Assembly (NCBI RefSeq): GCF_963082655.1
Contig: NC_081553.1
Span: 68,352,416-68,416,415 of the forward strand
Reading direction: 5' to 3'
Source: Stomoxys calcitrans
Lineage: Eukaryota; Arthropoda; Insecta; Diptera; Muscidae
DNA: 64,000 bases
Of the stretch, positions 44,001-46,850 are shown one piece after another (position 1 is the stretch's first letter; every line of letters starts with the position of its first letter). A program made the translations under genes and the position numbers. The notes under the pieces are model-generated. The model made no database searches, was not told the DNA's origin, and was given only the letters and a program-made list of their open reading frames with translations.

Positions 44001-46167
44001 AAAGAACCGATGAGATTTTGCAAATTTTATGCGTTTTTTTTTTTAAAAAAGTTATCAAGCTCTTAACAAATCACTCTGTATTTTGAAGGCAAACACGGTG
44101 GTACACGCACCGGGAAGACCATAAGCCCGATGGAAAGATCAAGTTGTGGGAGACACCTCGAAACTTGGTGTCAGAGATTTTAGAATGAGCGCAGAAGATC
44201 GAGGCGCTTGGAACGCTATTCTACGTTCTGCTAGTGGAACAAATATTCTGTCATAGCCAATTAAATGTAAAAAAATGTGCCAAGTGTGATCCCAATCGGT
44301 CTATAACTTGATATAGCTCCCATATAAACCGATCTGCGGATTTGACTTCTTGAGTCCTTACAAGACTCAATTTTTGTCCGATTTGGCTGAAATTTTGCAT
44401 GGGGTGTTCTGTTACGACTTCCAACAAATGTGCTACGCACGGTCCAAATCAGTCTATAACCTGATATAGCTCCCATGTAAATCGGTCTCTCGATTATGCA
44501 TATTCGGTTCCTAGAAGCTTTAATTTTTGCTGCTCGGACTGAAGTGAAGGTATTTAGAATAAAATTTTGCCCTTCAACTAAATTTATTTTGTATAAATTT
44601 TCAGCAGAATCCATGGTGGTGGGTTCTCATGATTCGTCCCGGCTGAACTTATTACTTGTTTAACTTCATTCAAAGAACTTGTCACATGCGATTCATACTG
44701 GAGGGTATATAAGATTCGGCACGGCCAAACTTAACACAACTGTACTTGTTTCACATTCCTTTTCGTTTATTTGAGAAATTGAGAAAAAAAACTTAAAAAA
44801 CCAAATAAAATATTTACATGAAAGCATTGTATGTTATGAGAACATTCAAATCAATCGCTATGTGTTTGCTGCTTTTGCTAATGTTAAGTGAGATTAGCAG
44901 AAGCCATGGAATGCAGCATTCTGGCCCCTTTTTGAATCGTGTTGTTGTTTTAAAATGGATGTGATGAACACACTAAGCAATATTTTTGCAAATGGGTTCA
45001 TAGCCATTAAAAATGGTTTTCCAGCCGTTCTTCCACATTGTACTCTGGTTGAAATAGAAGTCGGAGGAACCTTGCTAGATACGTTACGGAAGGATAAATG
45101 AAAGAACTGAAGGCCAGGCACACTAAAAGCTACCGAGAGAAGATAGGAAATTCTCAACAGTTCGAATAAATTCACTATTGGGCGTACTCTCCACACCACA
45201 TAAGACAGTTTTATCTTTAGCCATAATTTTTCCAACCAAGGTTAAGAGCAAACGATACTACGAACGGCATAGCAAGTAGTCGAATCCTACTTTATTTGTT
45301 TCCCCCCAGTCGGTTTGCTGTTGAAATTTACATAGTTTCTCTTTCTCTTGAGAGTTTCGAGAAAAGTTGTTGTTCCATGTTGAATATTGAAAGGAGAAAC
45401 TATTGTCCTTTGCCTTGGTGATACATAATTTCTTAGAAATTTGTGATATGCTTAGCAAACCGACCGTATGTTTGTGTTGTTCAAGCCAAAACAGTTTTCC
45501 ACACAAATAGCTGAATTCTTAACATTTTTCTTTTTCGTTTTCACTTCGACATTTTTCCTTTTTCTATACTTTTAGCCAGAACAAGCAGCTCAGGTGAAGG
45601 AAGCTCTAAGGATACAAGCTGAACAGCGTTTGGTGCAACAGCAGCAACAGATATTGGAAAAACAACCATTTGTGCAGGATGGACAGGTTTGTGGCTTCAA
45701 GGAAACCAATTATGCTCTTGAAAGGCTTTAAACCGGCCATAAATACTTATGAAAACATTTTTTTTTTTTGCATTGCAGCCCTTGATGCCCTTAAACTATG
45801 ACCCTTTCTATAGTCCTATACTATTGAAAATCGATAAAATCATTGAACAACTTGGCATCAATGATGAGGCCTGCAAGGAGCGAGTGATTTGCAGCATGTA
45901 CAAGGATCCAGATCGTTATAGCCCTCATAGTAATTTTGTTTCAGCTGAATTGAGCCGGTAGAGATGAAAAATTTAATGTTTGTAAACCTTTTCTAAAGAA
46001 AATCCCTTATTGTTCATGTTTTTAGTGATACAAATGAATTGCAGCCCATTACGAGTACCAATCAATCGGTGATACGTTTCTTCCGCTTCATACAAGCGGC
46101 CCGTGATGGTCAGGACAGTAAGAATTGCTTGGACCTTTATCCCAATTGCAACATTAATACCGAGTAA
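6929..46167 (+). CDS. Osiris-like (DUF1676-type) secreted/membrane protein, nine spliced exons, 913 aa
   Basis: Spliced model. Nine exons, each bounded by AG/GT, join without a stop; their lengths (1144, 237, 257, 218, 270, 184, 111, 179 and 142 nt) sum to 2,742 = 914 codons, which strongly supports the model. Layout: 1-160 basic, polar; 161-183 hydrophobic signal anchor ending near VKAYQ; 184-294 low complexity with N-glycosylation sequons; C295 and C303 form a two-cysteine region; ~395-460 carries the K-S-V-K-F-A-M-T-H ... L-K-L-P strand typical of DUF1676; 468-519 is very hydrophobic; 534-546 His-rich; ~570-610 Pro/Gly/His-rich; ~771-807 Gln-rich helix; the C-terminus has C-x5-C and C-x6-C pairs. 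Osiris proteins are insect secretory/endosomal proteins linked to cuticle formation; the canonical AQXLAY motif is not seen, so this is a divergent relative. Function is inferred, not shown. No gene symbol can be assigned from sequence alone. Confidence 0.8.
8073..8630 (+). other. 5' part of intron 1
   Basis: Starts at the GTGAGT donor. AT-rich unique intron sequence until the first Helentron-like element; no exon-like frame seen. Confidence 0.5.
8631..9335 (+). mobile_element. Family A Helentron-like element, 5' end and about three monomers
   Basis: Begins TTTTATACCCTCTACCATAG, then GGATGGGGCGATACT, CATTCTGTTTGTAAC, the ATATATATTCTTGATCGTCG core, TTAGCCATGTCCGTCTGTCC with a (GTCY)n run at 8758-8805, then ~150-bp monomers (AAATCGGTTCATAACCTGAT, GGGTCTTGACTTCTTGAGCC). 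Ends in a (ACAAACAA)n-like tract without the hairpin end. Confidence 0.75.
9400..11602 (+). mobile_element. Family B Helentron-like element with long tandem array and a SINE insertion
   Basis: At least eight monomers of ~152 bp (TGCCATATGGTCCGATCTGC at 9841, 9993, 10145 and so on) each with TAAAGGGTCTAAAGCCCATA and TCGCTGATTTTTGAAA. The right end shows ACCCGAGGTGGTGGGTATCC, CCCCGGCCGAACTTAATGCC and TTTTTACTTGTT, the hairpin-side terminus. The SINE at 11032-11342 interrupts it. Not coding. Confidence 0.75.
11032..11342 (+). mobile_element. tRNA-derived SINE, copy 3, full length
   Basis: TAGCGCGGAGGTTAGCATGT with B box GATCGAATCC, body and tail CATGGGCAAAATTTGCAATT. Inserted near the end of a family B element. 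Confidence 0.8.
11640..12440. other. Unassigned intron 1 sequence
   Basis: AT-rich, with a poly(T)/poly(A) run near 12353-12371. No recognised repeat family or open frame of note. Confidence 0.4.
12441..13253 (-). mobile_element. Helentron-like element with ~150-bp monomers, tail truncated
   Basis: Four to five monomers (ATCGGTTTATATGGGAGCTA, AAAATTGCGGCTTGTAAGGG, CAAGAAGTCAAATCGGGAGA), then the CTACATCGATATTAAGTATC end module, CAGACGGACGGACATGGC, TAGATCGACTCAGAACGTCG core and the TA box. The ATACCC terminus is lost at 13253. Monomer type matches families A and C. Confidence 0.7.
13325..13625 (+). mobile_element. tRNA-derived SINE, copy 4, degenerate subfamily
   Basis: Weak A box near TAGCCCTTGTCCGCC, clear B box GTTCGAATCC at about 13379, body with CCCAAAGAGGTGTCGCACTG. 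It shares an upstream GGACACTTGCCCTGAATGTG-like leader with copy 5, so the two form a subfamily. Confidence 0.6.
13626..14620. repeat. Family D tandem repeat array
   Basis: Units with CCAATACCTTTCATTTGATA, GGGTGGCGTTTTTGGTGTAA and GGGGCGGCCC..GGGTACTTGGA, opposite in direction to the 47-kb array. A 121-bp pair is almost identical (GTCATGATGGGTCATATGCC at 14047 against GTCATGATGTGTCATATGCC at 14164), a recent duplication. Confidence 0.6.
14630..15350 (-). mobile_element. Family A Helentron-like element with expanded (GTCY)n box
   Basis: Three ~152-bp monomers, then CTTCGAAAGTTAGCGTATTT and a GACA/GACG run of about 70 bp (15156-15230), the longest of its kind here. Then the ATGGCTAGATCGACATAAAA core and the end ATACCCCCATCCTATGGTGG. 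The hairpin end is missing. Confidence 0.75.
15351..15905. other. Unassigned intron 1 sequence
   Basis: AT-rich, no open frame of note and no shared repeat. Confidence 0.4.
15908..16922 (-). mobile_element. Family A Helentron-like element, complete reference copy
   Basis: About 1.0 kb with both ends. Hairpin end: GCAAGTAAAAGAGTGCTAAG, then perfect inverted repeat TTCGGCC-G-GGCCGAA at 15931-15945, then TATACCCTCCACCATGGGTC. Core: monomers of 152-153 bp at about 16177, 16330, 16483 and 16635. Other end: GACAGACAGACGGACATGGC, core, TA box, then CCCCATCCTATGGTGGAGGG. The inverted sub-terminal TATACCCTCCACCAT motif and terminal hairpin match the DINE-1/Helentron pattern. Confidence 0.8.
15931..15945. 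repeat. Terminal hairpin of family A element
   Basis: Perfect 7-bp arms (TTCGGCC/GGCCGAA) with a 1-nt centre. Conserved, with up to two mismatches, at the ends of copies near 25.5, 34.6, 56.4 and 58.85 kb. Confidence 0.8.
16923..17590. other. Unassigned intron 1 sequence
   Basis: AT-rich; the open frames present (for example 16904-17182) show no recognisable domain and no coding support. Confidence 0.4.
17591..19560 (-). mobile_element. I-like LINE (family 1), RT end plus RNase H and C-terminal region
   Basis: On the minus strand: Y-A-D-D motif of reverse transcriptase (VVAYADDVAIAVRT, near 19210-19245), thumb peptide RVMHWVYTVVVRPIIKYGV, then TTPSDALN and MPLDIVATQIAATTAVRL, then RNase H and a distal region with decayed cysteines. 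The 3' end at 17591 carries TTAGGTTAGGTT. Several frameshifts and stops; 5' part missing. Opposite to the host gene, within intron 1. Confidence 0.75.
18077..18727 (-). pseudogene. RNase H domain of the family 1 LINE
   Basis: 216-codon open stretch. RNase H signatures: DFYMDGSK (first Asp), HQAEILAIQEVMEW (Glu), and NIFSNSQAA where the family has S-D-S-Q, so the second catalytic Asp is replaced by Asn; near the end KADELARLG. The missing acid suggests an inactive enzyme even apart from the flanking frameshifts. Confidence 0.7.
19700..19955 (+). mobile_element. I-like LINE (family 2) fragment
   Basis: Repeats the block GGTCATAATCGAGGCAGCAA, GGAAACCTGGAAGGAATGGA, TTGGATTGACATAACCCTAG and TACACGGATGGATCAAAGCT seen at 5.1 and 39.0 kb; the last encodes C-Y-T-D-G-S-K of RNase H. 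Confidence 0.7.
19956..20185 (-). repeat. Degenerate family B-like monomers
   Basis: GACCTGGACCATATTAGGCA and AATTTCGGCCAAATCGGGCA fit the monomer pattern. Flanked by opposite-facing family 2 LINE fragments. Confidence 0.5.
20186..20970 (-). mobile_element. I-like LINE (family 2) fragment, RNase H region
   Basis: Minus-strand peptides SCYTNGSKLVDRVGLGVYVE and CLRLPDHNTVLQAEIRPI identify the RNase H domain (the first is Asn where C-Y-T-D-G-S has Asp). It forms an inverted pair with 19700-19955. Confidence 0.7.
21379..22314 (+). pseudogene. RTE-like ORF, endonuclease plus first half of RT
   Basis: 311-codon frame that starts in LINE leader sequence and covers a shortened endonuclease and RT up to the fingers (NEIIGPYQ). 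The next codon is TGA, where relatives continue C-G-F, so the frame is cut by one substitution. Confidence 0.7.
22468..23280 (+). pseudogene. RTE-like ORF, second half of RT
   Basis: 270-codon frame from palm to connection: FGIPAKLIRLCRMTLADTRS, LAYADDIDIIGRSPE with the intact Y-A-D-D, TGLAVNGDKTKWMVS, FERKILRKIYGPVC. The Q-G of motif B is altered. Ends in W-to-stop at 23278-23280 (TGA in place of TGG). Confidence 0.7.
23525..23905 (+). mobile_element. RTE-like LINE, 3' fragment in tandem
   Basis: Repeats the 22907-23510 sequence in shortened form (TTTATCTACCTCGGCACTGG ... CGTAGCCAATTAAAGTAAGG), directly after the first copy in the same direction. Confidence 0.7.
24083..24319 (+). CDS. Coding exon 2 of the Osiris-like gene (DUF1676 core)
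   Basis: Acceptor TTTTATTGCAG, donor CTTC|GTAAGT, phases 1 and 1. Encodes about residues 382-460, starting APTTETPIEEVTNALYG. It contains the most recognisable Osiris/DUF1676 piece: an amphipathic strand (HNIELKLPEMMFDGATF), then a Gly-rich turn and the basic G-L-I-L-M-K-K-L that leads into the hydrophobic exon. The preceding intron is 16 kb and made mostly of transposable elements. Confidence 0.85.
24320..24413 (+). other. Intron 2 (94 bp)
   Basis: GTAAGT ... CCTTTCCTTTAG, typical short fly intron. Confidence 0.8.
24414..24670 (+). CDS. Coding exon 3 of the Osiris-like gene (hydrophobic and His-rich)
   Basis: Acceptor CCTTTCCTTTAG, donor ACG|GTGAGT, entering in phase 1 and leaving in phase 0, after a 94-bp intron. 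Encodes residues 461-546. Two hydrophobic stretches (about 468-484 and 487-519) interrupted by lysines match the Lys-flanked hydrophobic block of Osiris proteins; a His cluster (HHHHHHIDHHH) closes the exon. The hydrophobic block could be membrane-spanning or a hairpin. Confidence 0.85.
24671..25480 (+). other. 5' part of intron 3
   Basis: AT-rich unique sequence; a short LINE 3' remnant (GGTAAGGTTGAAAAGAGGGT at about 25206) and a decayed family A hairpin end (GGCCGGCCGAATCTC, 25271) are embedded. Confidence 0.5.
25484..26478 (-). mobile_element. Family A Helentron-like element
   Basis: Hairpin end with GTTCGGACGGGCCGAATC, sub-terminal TATACCCTCCACCATGG, four ~150-bp monomers (TATATGGCAGCTATATCAGG), (GACG/GACA)n and core. 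A foreign 140-bp piece at 25604-25745 carries the palindrome TAACAGAGCTCTGTTA. The right end runs into another copy. Confidence 0.7.
26479..27350 (-). mobile_element. Family A Helentron-like element carrying a MITE
   Basis: Monomers (TTATGAACCGATTTGGACCC), then AATGAAGTA|MITE|TATTTGGGC, then AGACAGACGGAGGGACATGG, core, TA box and CCCATTCTATGGTGGAGG. Removing the MITE restores the common end module AAGTATTTG.GCAAAATTTC. Confidence 0.7.
26925..27160 (+). mobile_element. Mariner-type MITE, copy 1 (236 bp)
   Basis: Terminal inverted repeats of about 32 bp starting TTGGGTTGCCCAAAAAGTAA, flanked by TA on both sides. No coding capacity. Confidence 0.9.
27655..27965 (+). mobile_element. tRNA-derived SINE, copy 5, degenerate
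   Basis: CCTATGACGCTGAACG, B box GTTCGAATCC, AATGAGGTGTCGCACTGCGG, TAAAAAAGGTCCCTTATC. Same subfamily as copy 4. The A box is mostly lost. Confidence 0.65.
27966..29440. repeat. Family D tandem repeat array, about 1.4 kb
   Basis: Units with CCAATACCTTTCATTTGATA, GGGGAGGGTTCGCC and TTCCGATATC; the last ~400 bp read in the opposite direction (GACTCAAATGAAAGGTATTT at 29123). Not coding. Confidence 0.6.
29470..30010 (+). mobile_element. Family A Helentron-like element, hairpin end
   Basis: Three monomers (GATACAGTTCCCATATAAAC, CTTGAACCTATAGAGGGCGT), then CCATGGTGGAGGATTG and the decayed hairpin TTCGGCCTGGCCAAA followed by CTTGGCACGCTTTTAC. Confidence 0.65.
30011..30962 (+). other. 3' part of intron 3
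   Basis: Unique sequence with a short (GT)n run at 30135-30150. An in-frame open stretch from 30825 abuts exon 4 and could be an alternative longer exon. Confidence 0.5.
30963..31180 (+). CDS. Coding exon 4 of the Osiris-like gene (Pro/Gly/His-rich)
   Basis: Acceptor TCTATTTTTCAG, donor TCAGA|GTGAGT, phase 0 in and phase 2 out. Encodes about residues 547-619: VVPPWHSAEASNVPEVIY, then a GHGPGHGHGH low-complexity stretch. An upstream in-frame acceptor (TTTTTGCAG before 30825) would add 46 codons without a stop; the stronger pyrimidine tract before 30963 favours the shorter exon. Confidence 0.8.
31181..31299 (+). other. Intron 4 (119 bp)
   Basis: GTGAGT ... ATCATCAG; the acceptor has a poor pyrimidine tract. 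Confidence 0.7.
31300..31569 (+). CDS. Coding exon 5 of the Osiris-like gene
   Basis: Acceptor ATCATCAG with a weak pyrimidine tract, donor CAAAG|GTACTT, phases 2 and 2. Encodes E-YISDINRVAHVEDDSNFF followed by a Gln/Asn/Pro-rich tail with no predicted fold. The frame stays open to 31624 past the donor, but only splicing at 31569 keeps the downstream exon in frame. The weak acceptor makes the 5' edge the least certain in the model. Confidence 0.75.
31570..31667 (+). other. Intron 5 (98 bp)
   Basis: GTACTT ... CATTTTCAG. Open in frame for its first half, so retention would add about 18 codons and then a stop at 31622. Confidence 0.7.
31668..31851 (+). CDS. Coding exon 6 of the Osiris-like gene
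   Basis: Acceptor CCATTTTCAG, donor GACG|GTAAGT, phase 2 in and phase 0 out. Encodes about residues 709-770, beginning SFFNNKYRNNIIS and ending with a helix-like, Gln/Ala-rich segment (AAQYDLTRNQLAQASNDLT). Followed by a 13.7-kb intron that holds the mariner, several LINE remnants and satellite-bearing elements. Confidence 0.8.
32701..32936 (+). mobile_element. Mariner-type MITE, copy 2 (236 bp)
   Basis: Perfect ~32-bp terminal inverted repeats and TA flanks; best copy in the window. Confidence 0.9.
33450..33488. repeat. Inverted repeat in the family E tail
   Basis: Perfect 14-bp arms CATTGATAAGTATA and TATACTTATCAATG around an 11-nt loop. Confidence 0.8.
33546..34620. repeat. Family D tandem repeat array with an inverted first unit
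   Basis: Six to seven units of 110-130 bp with AATGAAAGGTATTTAAGAGT and CCCCACCCCCAAAA. It starts with a 41-bp inverted repeat (33606-33646 with 33697-33737) and ends GCGCAGCGGAGCGGTCCCTG, a block just before the adjoining Helentron-like head. Confidence 0.65.
33606..33737. repeat. 41-bp inverted repeat, 50-bp loop
   Basis: CATACCAAATTTCGCTTAAA and its continuation to 33646 is matched by the reverse complement at 33697-33737, 40 of 41 positions. Confidence 0.85.
34625..36075 (-). mobile_element. Family A Helentron-like element split by a LINE
   Basis: Head AACAAGGAAGAGCGTGCTCA, TTCGCCCGGGCCGAA (one mismatch in the hairpin) and TATACCCTCCACAATGGATC; monomers to 35035; tail resumes about 35878 with AGACGGACGGACATGGCTAT and ATACCCCCATCTTATGATGG. 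A family 2 LINE fragment lies between. Confidence 0.65.
35036..35877 (-). mobile_element. I-like LINE (family 2) fragment, RT and RNase H
   Basis: Minus strand gives a mutated Y-A-D-D (DADNVIILPRGKDPN), LHMAYDWARGLNVNQRR, then a decayed RNase H region with LRLSDHNTVLQEEIQA. Frames are broken in many places. Confidence 0.7.
36076..36650. other. Unassigned intron 6 sequence
   Basis: AT-rich. Contains TTAACAGTGCTCTGTTAA (36223-36240), a near-perfect palindrome related to the one at 25.7 kb, and an A-rich tract near 36520-36548. Confidence 0.4.
36651..38660 (+). mobile_element. Jockey/CR1-like LINE, 5' part of interrupted copy
   Basis: Pre-RT and RT fragments: WVGFREYTSRRFNELASP, RNFPSQGVVLADERDG, FDRSKAFDTVSYAKVFEDIV (motif A Asp present), HWVTNCLRGRQSFVEFWDKK, HRRVPQGGVISLSFN (motif B), KMIGITFDSYYTFSAH and SVLSYAAPVWSRQLCNMQ. 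Motif C (Y-A-D-D) falls in a deletion near 38354. The frame is interrupted at 38661 and continues at 40029. Confidence 0.7.
38038..38964 (+). pseudogene. Chimeric open frame across two LINEs
   Basis: A 308-codon frame whose first two thirds are jockey-like RT and whose last third is family 2 RT end. It is a by-product of the insertion at 38661, not a real gene. Confidence 0.7.
38661..40028 (+). mobile_element. I-like LINE (family 2), inserted in the jockey-like LINE
   Basis: 5'-truncated copy: AVGSKWSLNPRIVHWLYSRK, KLIQQVQRTRRDTPTRALEI, RNase H pieces and REWATNAHATLWNSE-like peptides downstream, ending in AACCTAACCTAA at 40017-40028. The copy is dead. The host LINE frame resumes immediately after it. 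Confidence 0.75.
40029..40735 (+). mobile_element. Jockey/CR1-like LINE, 3' part of interrupted copy
   Basis: Continues the peptide after the insertion: CQNTAVRTETGCLF, then RRHNNKLSLQYLLGCYRRDH, the characteristic post-RT segment of this LINE group, and after the SINE PEEVYLSRQTRVSLAQLRPG. Ends near the TAA-like close GCTAAAATCC at about 40724. Confidence 0.75.
40381..40475 (+). mobile_element. tRNA-derived SINE, copy 6, internally deleted
   Basis: GCCACCATAGTGCAGAGG, B box GTTCGAATCC, then a jump from GGCGA to CAACATTTGTGAGGTACTAT. Inserted in the LINE 3' part. Confidence 0.75.
40740..41700. other. Unassigned intron 6 sequence
   Basis: AT-rich, no recognised repeat or credible open frame. 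Confidence 0.4.
41701..41915 (-). repeat. Two degenerate Helentron-like monomers
   Basis: GGTTTATATGGGAGCTAAAT and GGTTTATATAAGAGCTATAT with an end module (ATTTCAAGCGGCGCA). Confidence 0.55.
42092..42773 (+). mobile_element. RTE-like LINE with internal deletion, left of mariner
   Basis: Starts in ATGCTGAGGATATGGAAAGA, covers TRLKNNKAAGADGLPAELL, then jumps at about 42369 to the thumb region (GACAGTCAGTTACTTTATCT) and continues to CCAGCAAAGAAGTA, where the mariner begins. It aligns with 21870-22145 and 22897-23332. Confidence 0.75.
42776..44078 (+). mobile_element. Mariner element, DD41D type, 1,303 bp, TA target duplication
   Basis: Flanked by TA at 42774-42775 and 44079-44080; removing it rejoins AAGAAGTA to TTTTGAAGGC, which matches the uninterrupted RTE copy near 23325. 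Ends AAGGGTGATTTTTTTGAGG and, on the other strand, CAGAGTGATTTGTTAAGAGC form short imperfect inverted repeats. The transposase gene fills most of the element. The single nonsense codon and otherwise clean frame point to a young insertion. Confidence 0.9.
42889..43971 (+). pseudogene. Mariner transposase with one premature stop (360 codons)
   Basis: N-terminal helix-turn-helix (LTNEQRLQIIEFYYQNQCSV), second helix-turn-helix near 95-130 (MSIRRRSQQLGLCYSTTWKI), and the DDD domain: D159 in ILFSDEAHFW, D252 in WFQQDGATCHTAR, D294 in CDLTPLDYFLWG. There are 41 residues between the second and third Asp, i.e. DD41D, the signature of the rosa-type mariner group known from tephritid flies. TAA at 43705-43707 (codon 273) truncates the protein before the third Asp; the frame is otherwise open to 43971. 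The start ATG gives the full helix-turn-helix. Confidence 0.88.
44081..44272 (+). mobile_element. RTE-like LINE 3' end, right of mariner
   Basis: TTTTGAAGGCAAACACGGTG to GCCAATTAAATG; the continuation of the copy split by the mariner. Confidence 0.8.
44273..44662 (+). mobile_element. Family C Helentron-like element, hairpin end
   Basis: Two monomers (GATATAGCTCCCATATAAAC) then AGAATCCATGGTGGTGGGTT, TTCGTCCCGGCTGAA and CTTATTACTTGTT. Confidence 0.7.
44690..44752 (+). repeat. Family A Helentron-like terminus
   Basis: GGAGGGTATATAAGATTCGG, CACGGCCAAACTTAACACAA and TGTACTTGTT, a second hairpin end directly downstream of the family C one. Confidence 0.65.
44753..45575 (+). other. 3' part of intron 6
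   Basis: Unique AT-rich sequence. Minus-strand open frames (44894-45235, 45258-45506) have no recognisable domain and are not supported as genes. Ends with the exon 7 acceptor. Confidence 0.45.
45576..45686 (+). CDS. Coding exon 7 of the Osiris-like gene (Gln-rich helix)
   Basis: Acceptor TATACTTTTAG, donor GACAG|GTTTGT, phase 0 on both sides, 37 codons. The peptide is helical and Gln/Glu/Ala-rich (PEQAAQVKEALRIQAEQRL ... QQQQQ) and may form a short coiled coil. The phase fits exons 6 and 8, which supports its place in the gene despite the 13.7-kb separation. Confidence 0.8.
45687..45778 (+). other. Intron 7 (92 bp)
   Basis: GTTTGT ... TTGCATTGCAG with a T tract. Confidence 0.75.
45779..45957 (+). 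CDS. Coding exon 8 of the Osiris-like gene (cysteine module)
   Basis: Acceptor TTGCATTGCAG, donor AGCCG|GTAGAG, phase 0 in and phase 2 out. Encodes about residues 808-866 with an IDKIIEQLGINDEACKERV helix and a C-x5-C pair followed by SMYKDPDRYSPHSNF. This looks like a small, conserved, disulfide-bearing extracellular module. Confidence 0.85.
45958..46025 (+). other. Intron 8 (68 bp)
   Basis: GTAGAG ... CATGTTTTTAG, close to the minimum usual size for fly introns. Confidence 0.75.
46026..46167 (+). CDS. Coding exon 9 (last) of the Osiris-like gene
   Basis: Acceptor CATGTTTTTAG after a 68-bp intron; the exon completes an Arg codon and runs to TAA at 46165-46167. Encodes about 47 residues including SVIRFFRFIQAARDGQDS and a terminal C-x6-C pair, so the C-terminal module has four cysteines in total. 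A poly(A) signal follows 24 bp downstream. Confidence 0.85.
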
Positions 46168-46190
46168 AAGATGTGTCCAAGCCTTAGTGA

Positions 46191-46196
46191 AATAAA
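46191..46196 (+). terminator. Poly(A) signal of the Osiris-like gene
   Basis: AATAAA 24 bp after the stop codon, followed by T-rich sequence. It gives a very short 3' UTR and marks the end of the only well supported host gene. Confidence 0.75.
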
Positions 46197-46204
46197 AACC
46201 CTTT

Positions 46205-46850
46205 ACGGTGCGAGTCCTTTGTGTAAAGTCATTAAATTTAATTTAAATTATTTGTTAAATGTTTCTGTTAGAACTTTTGCTAACATATTATGTAGAATTA
46301 AATATTTAAATATAATTAATTTATAATAATAGACTAATTAATTAAGTTATTTATTTATTATTTTCTATTATTTGTTTATATAATATATAAAATATATTAT
46401 AAATATAAATTTATTAATTATTTATTTAATTTATTTATTTATTTAAATAATTTATATTTACTTAATTTATTTATTTTATTTTAGATATTTTTATATATTG
46501 ATTTATTCTATGTAAATATTTAAAAACACTTTTTAAAGTTTTTTCGATAACATAATCCTAACCTTGTTTACATCTTGGCTTTAACAAATTAAAAAAAAAT
46601 AAATTGGTATTTTTATTTTTCTCCATATTTATATTTAACTACAATACTTAAGTAAAACAAATAAAATAACGAATAAAATATTTGAAATGAGCGCAAGTTC
46701 TTATTATGATGCACAGTGGGCCAAACGACAAAAAAAATTGGGTATTAGTCTACAACTTTATCTGCTGATTTTAGCTTAAGATGTCTAATTTGGAGATTTG
46801 TGTAGCAAAGCAATCTTCAAATTAAAAATCATAAGCTTATAACATGTGTA
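46205..46850. other. AT-rich low-complexity intergenic DNA
   Basis: Long runs of TTTATTTA/AATTAATT-type sequence directly after the gene; extremely low GC from about 46240 to 46500. No feature beyond that. Confidence 0.7.

Noticed and set aside
44894..45235. 113-codon minus-strand frame in intron 6.
   Set aside because: No recognisable domain and no sign of coding periodicity that I could judge; not called as a gene.
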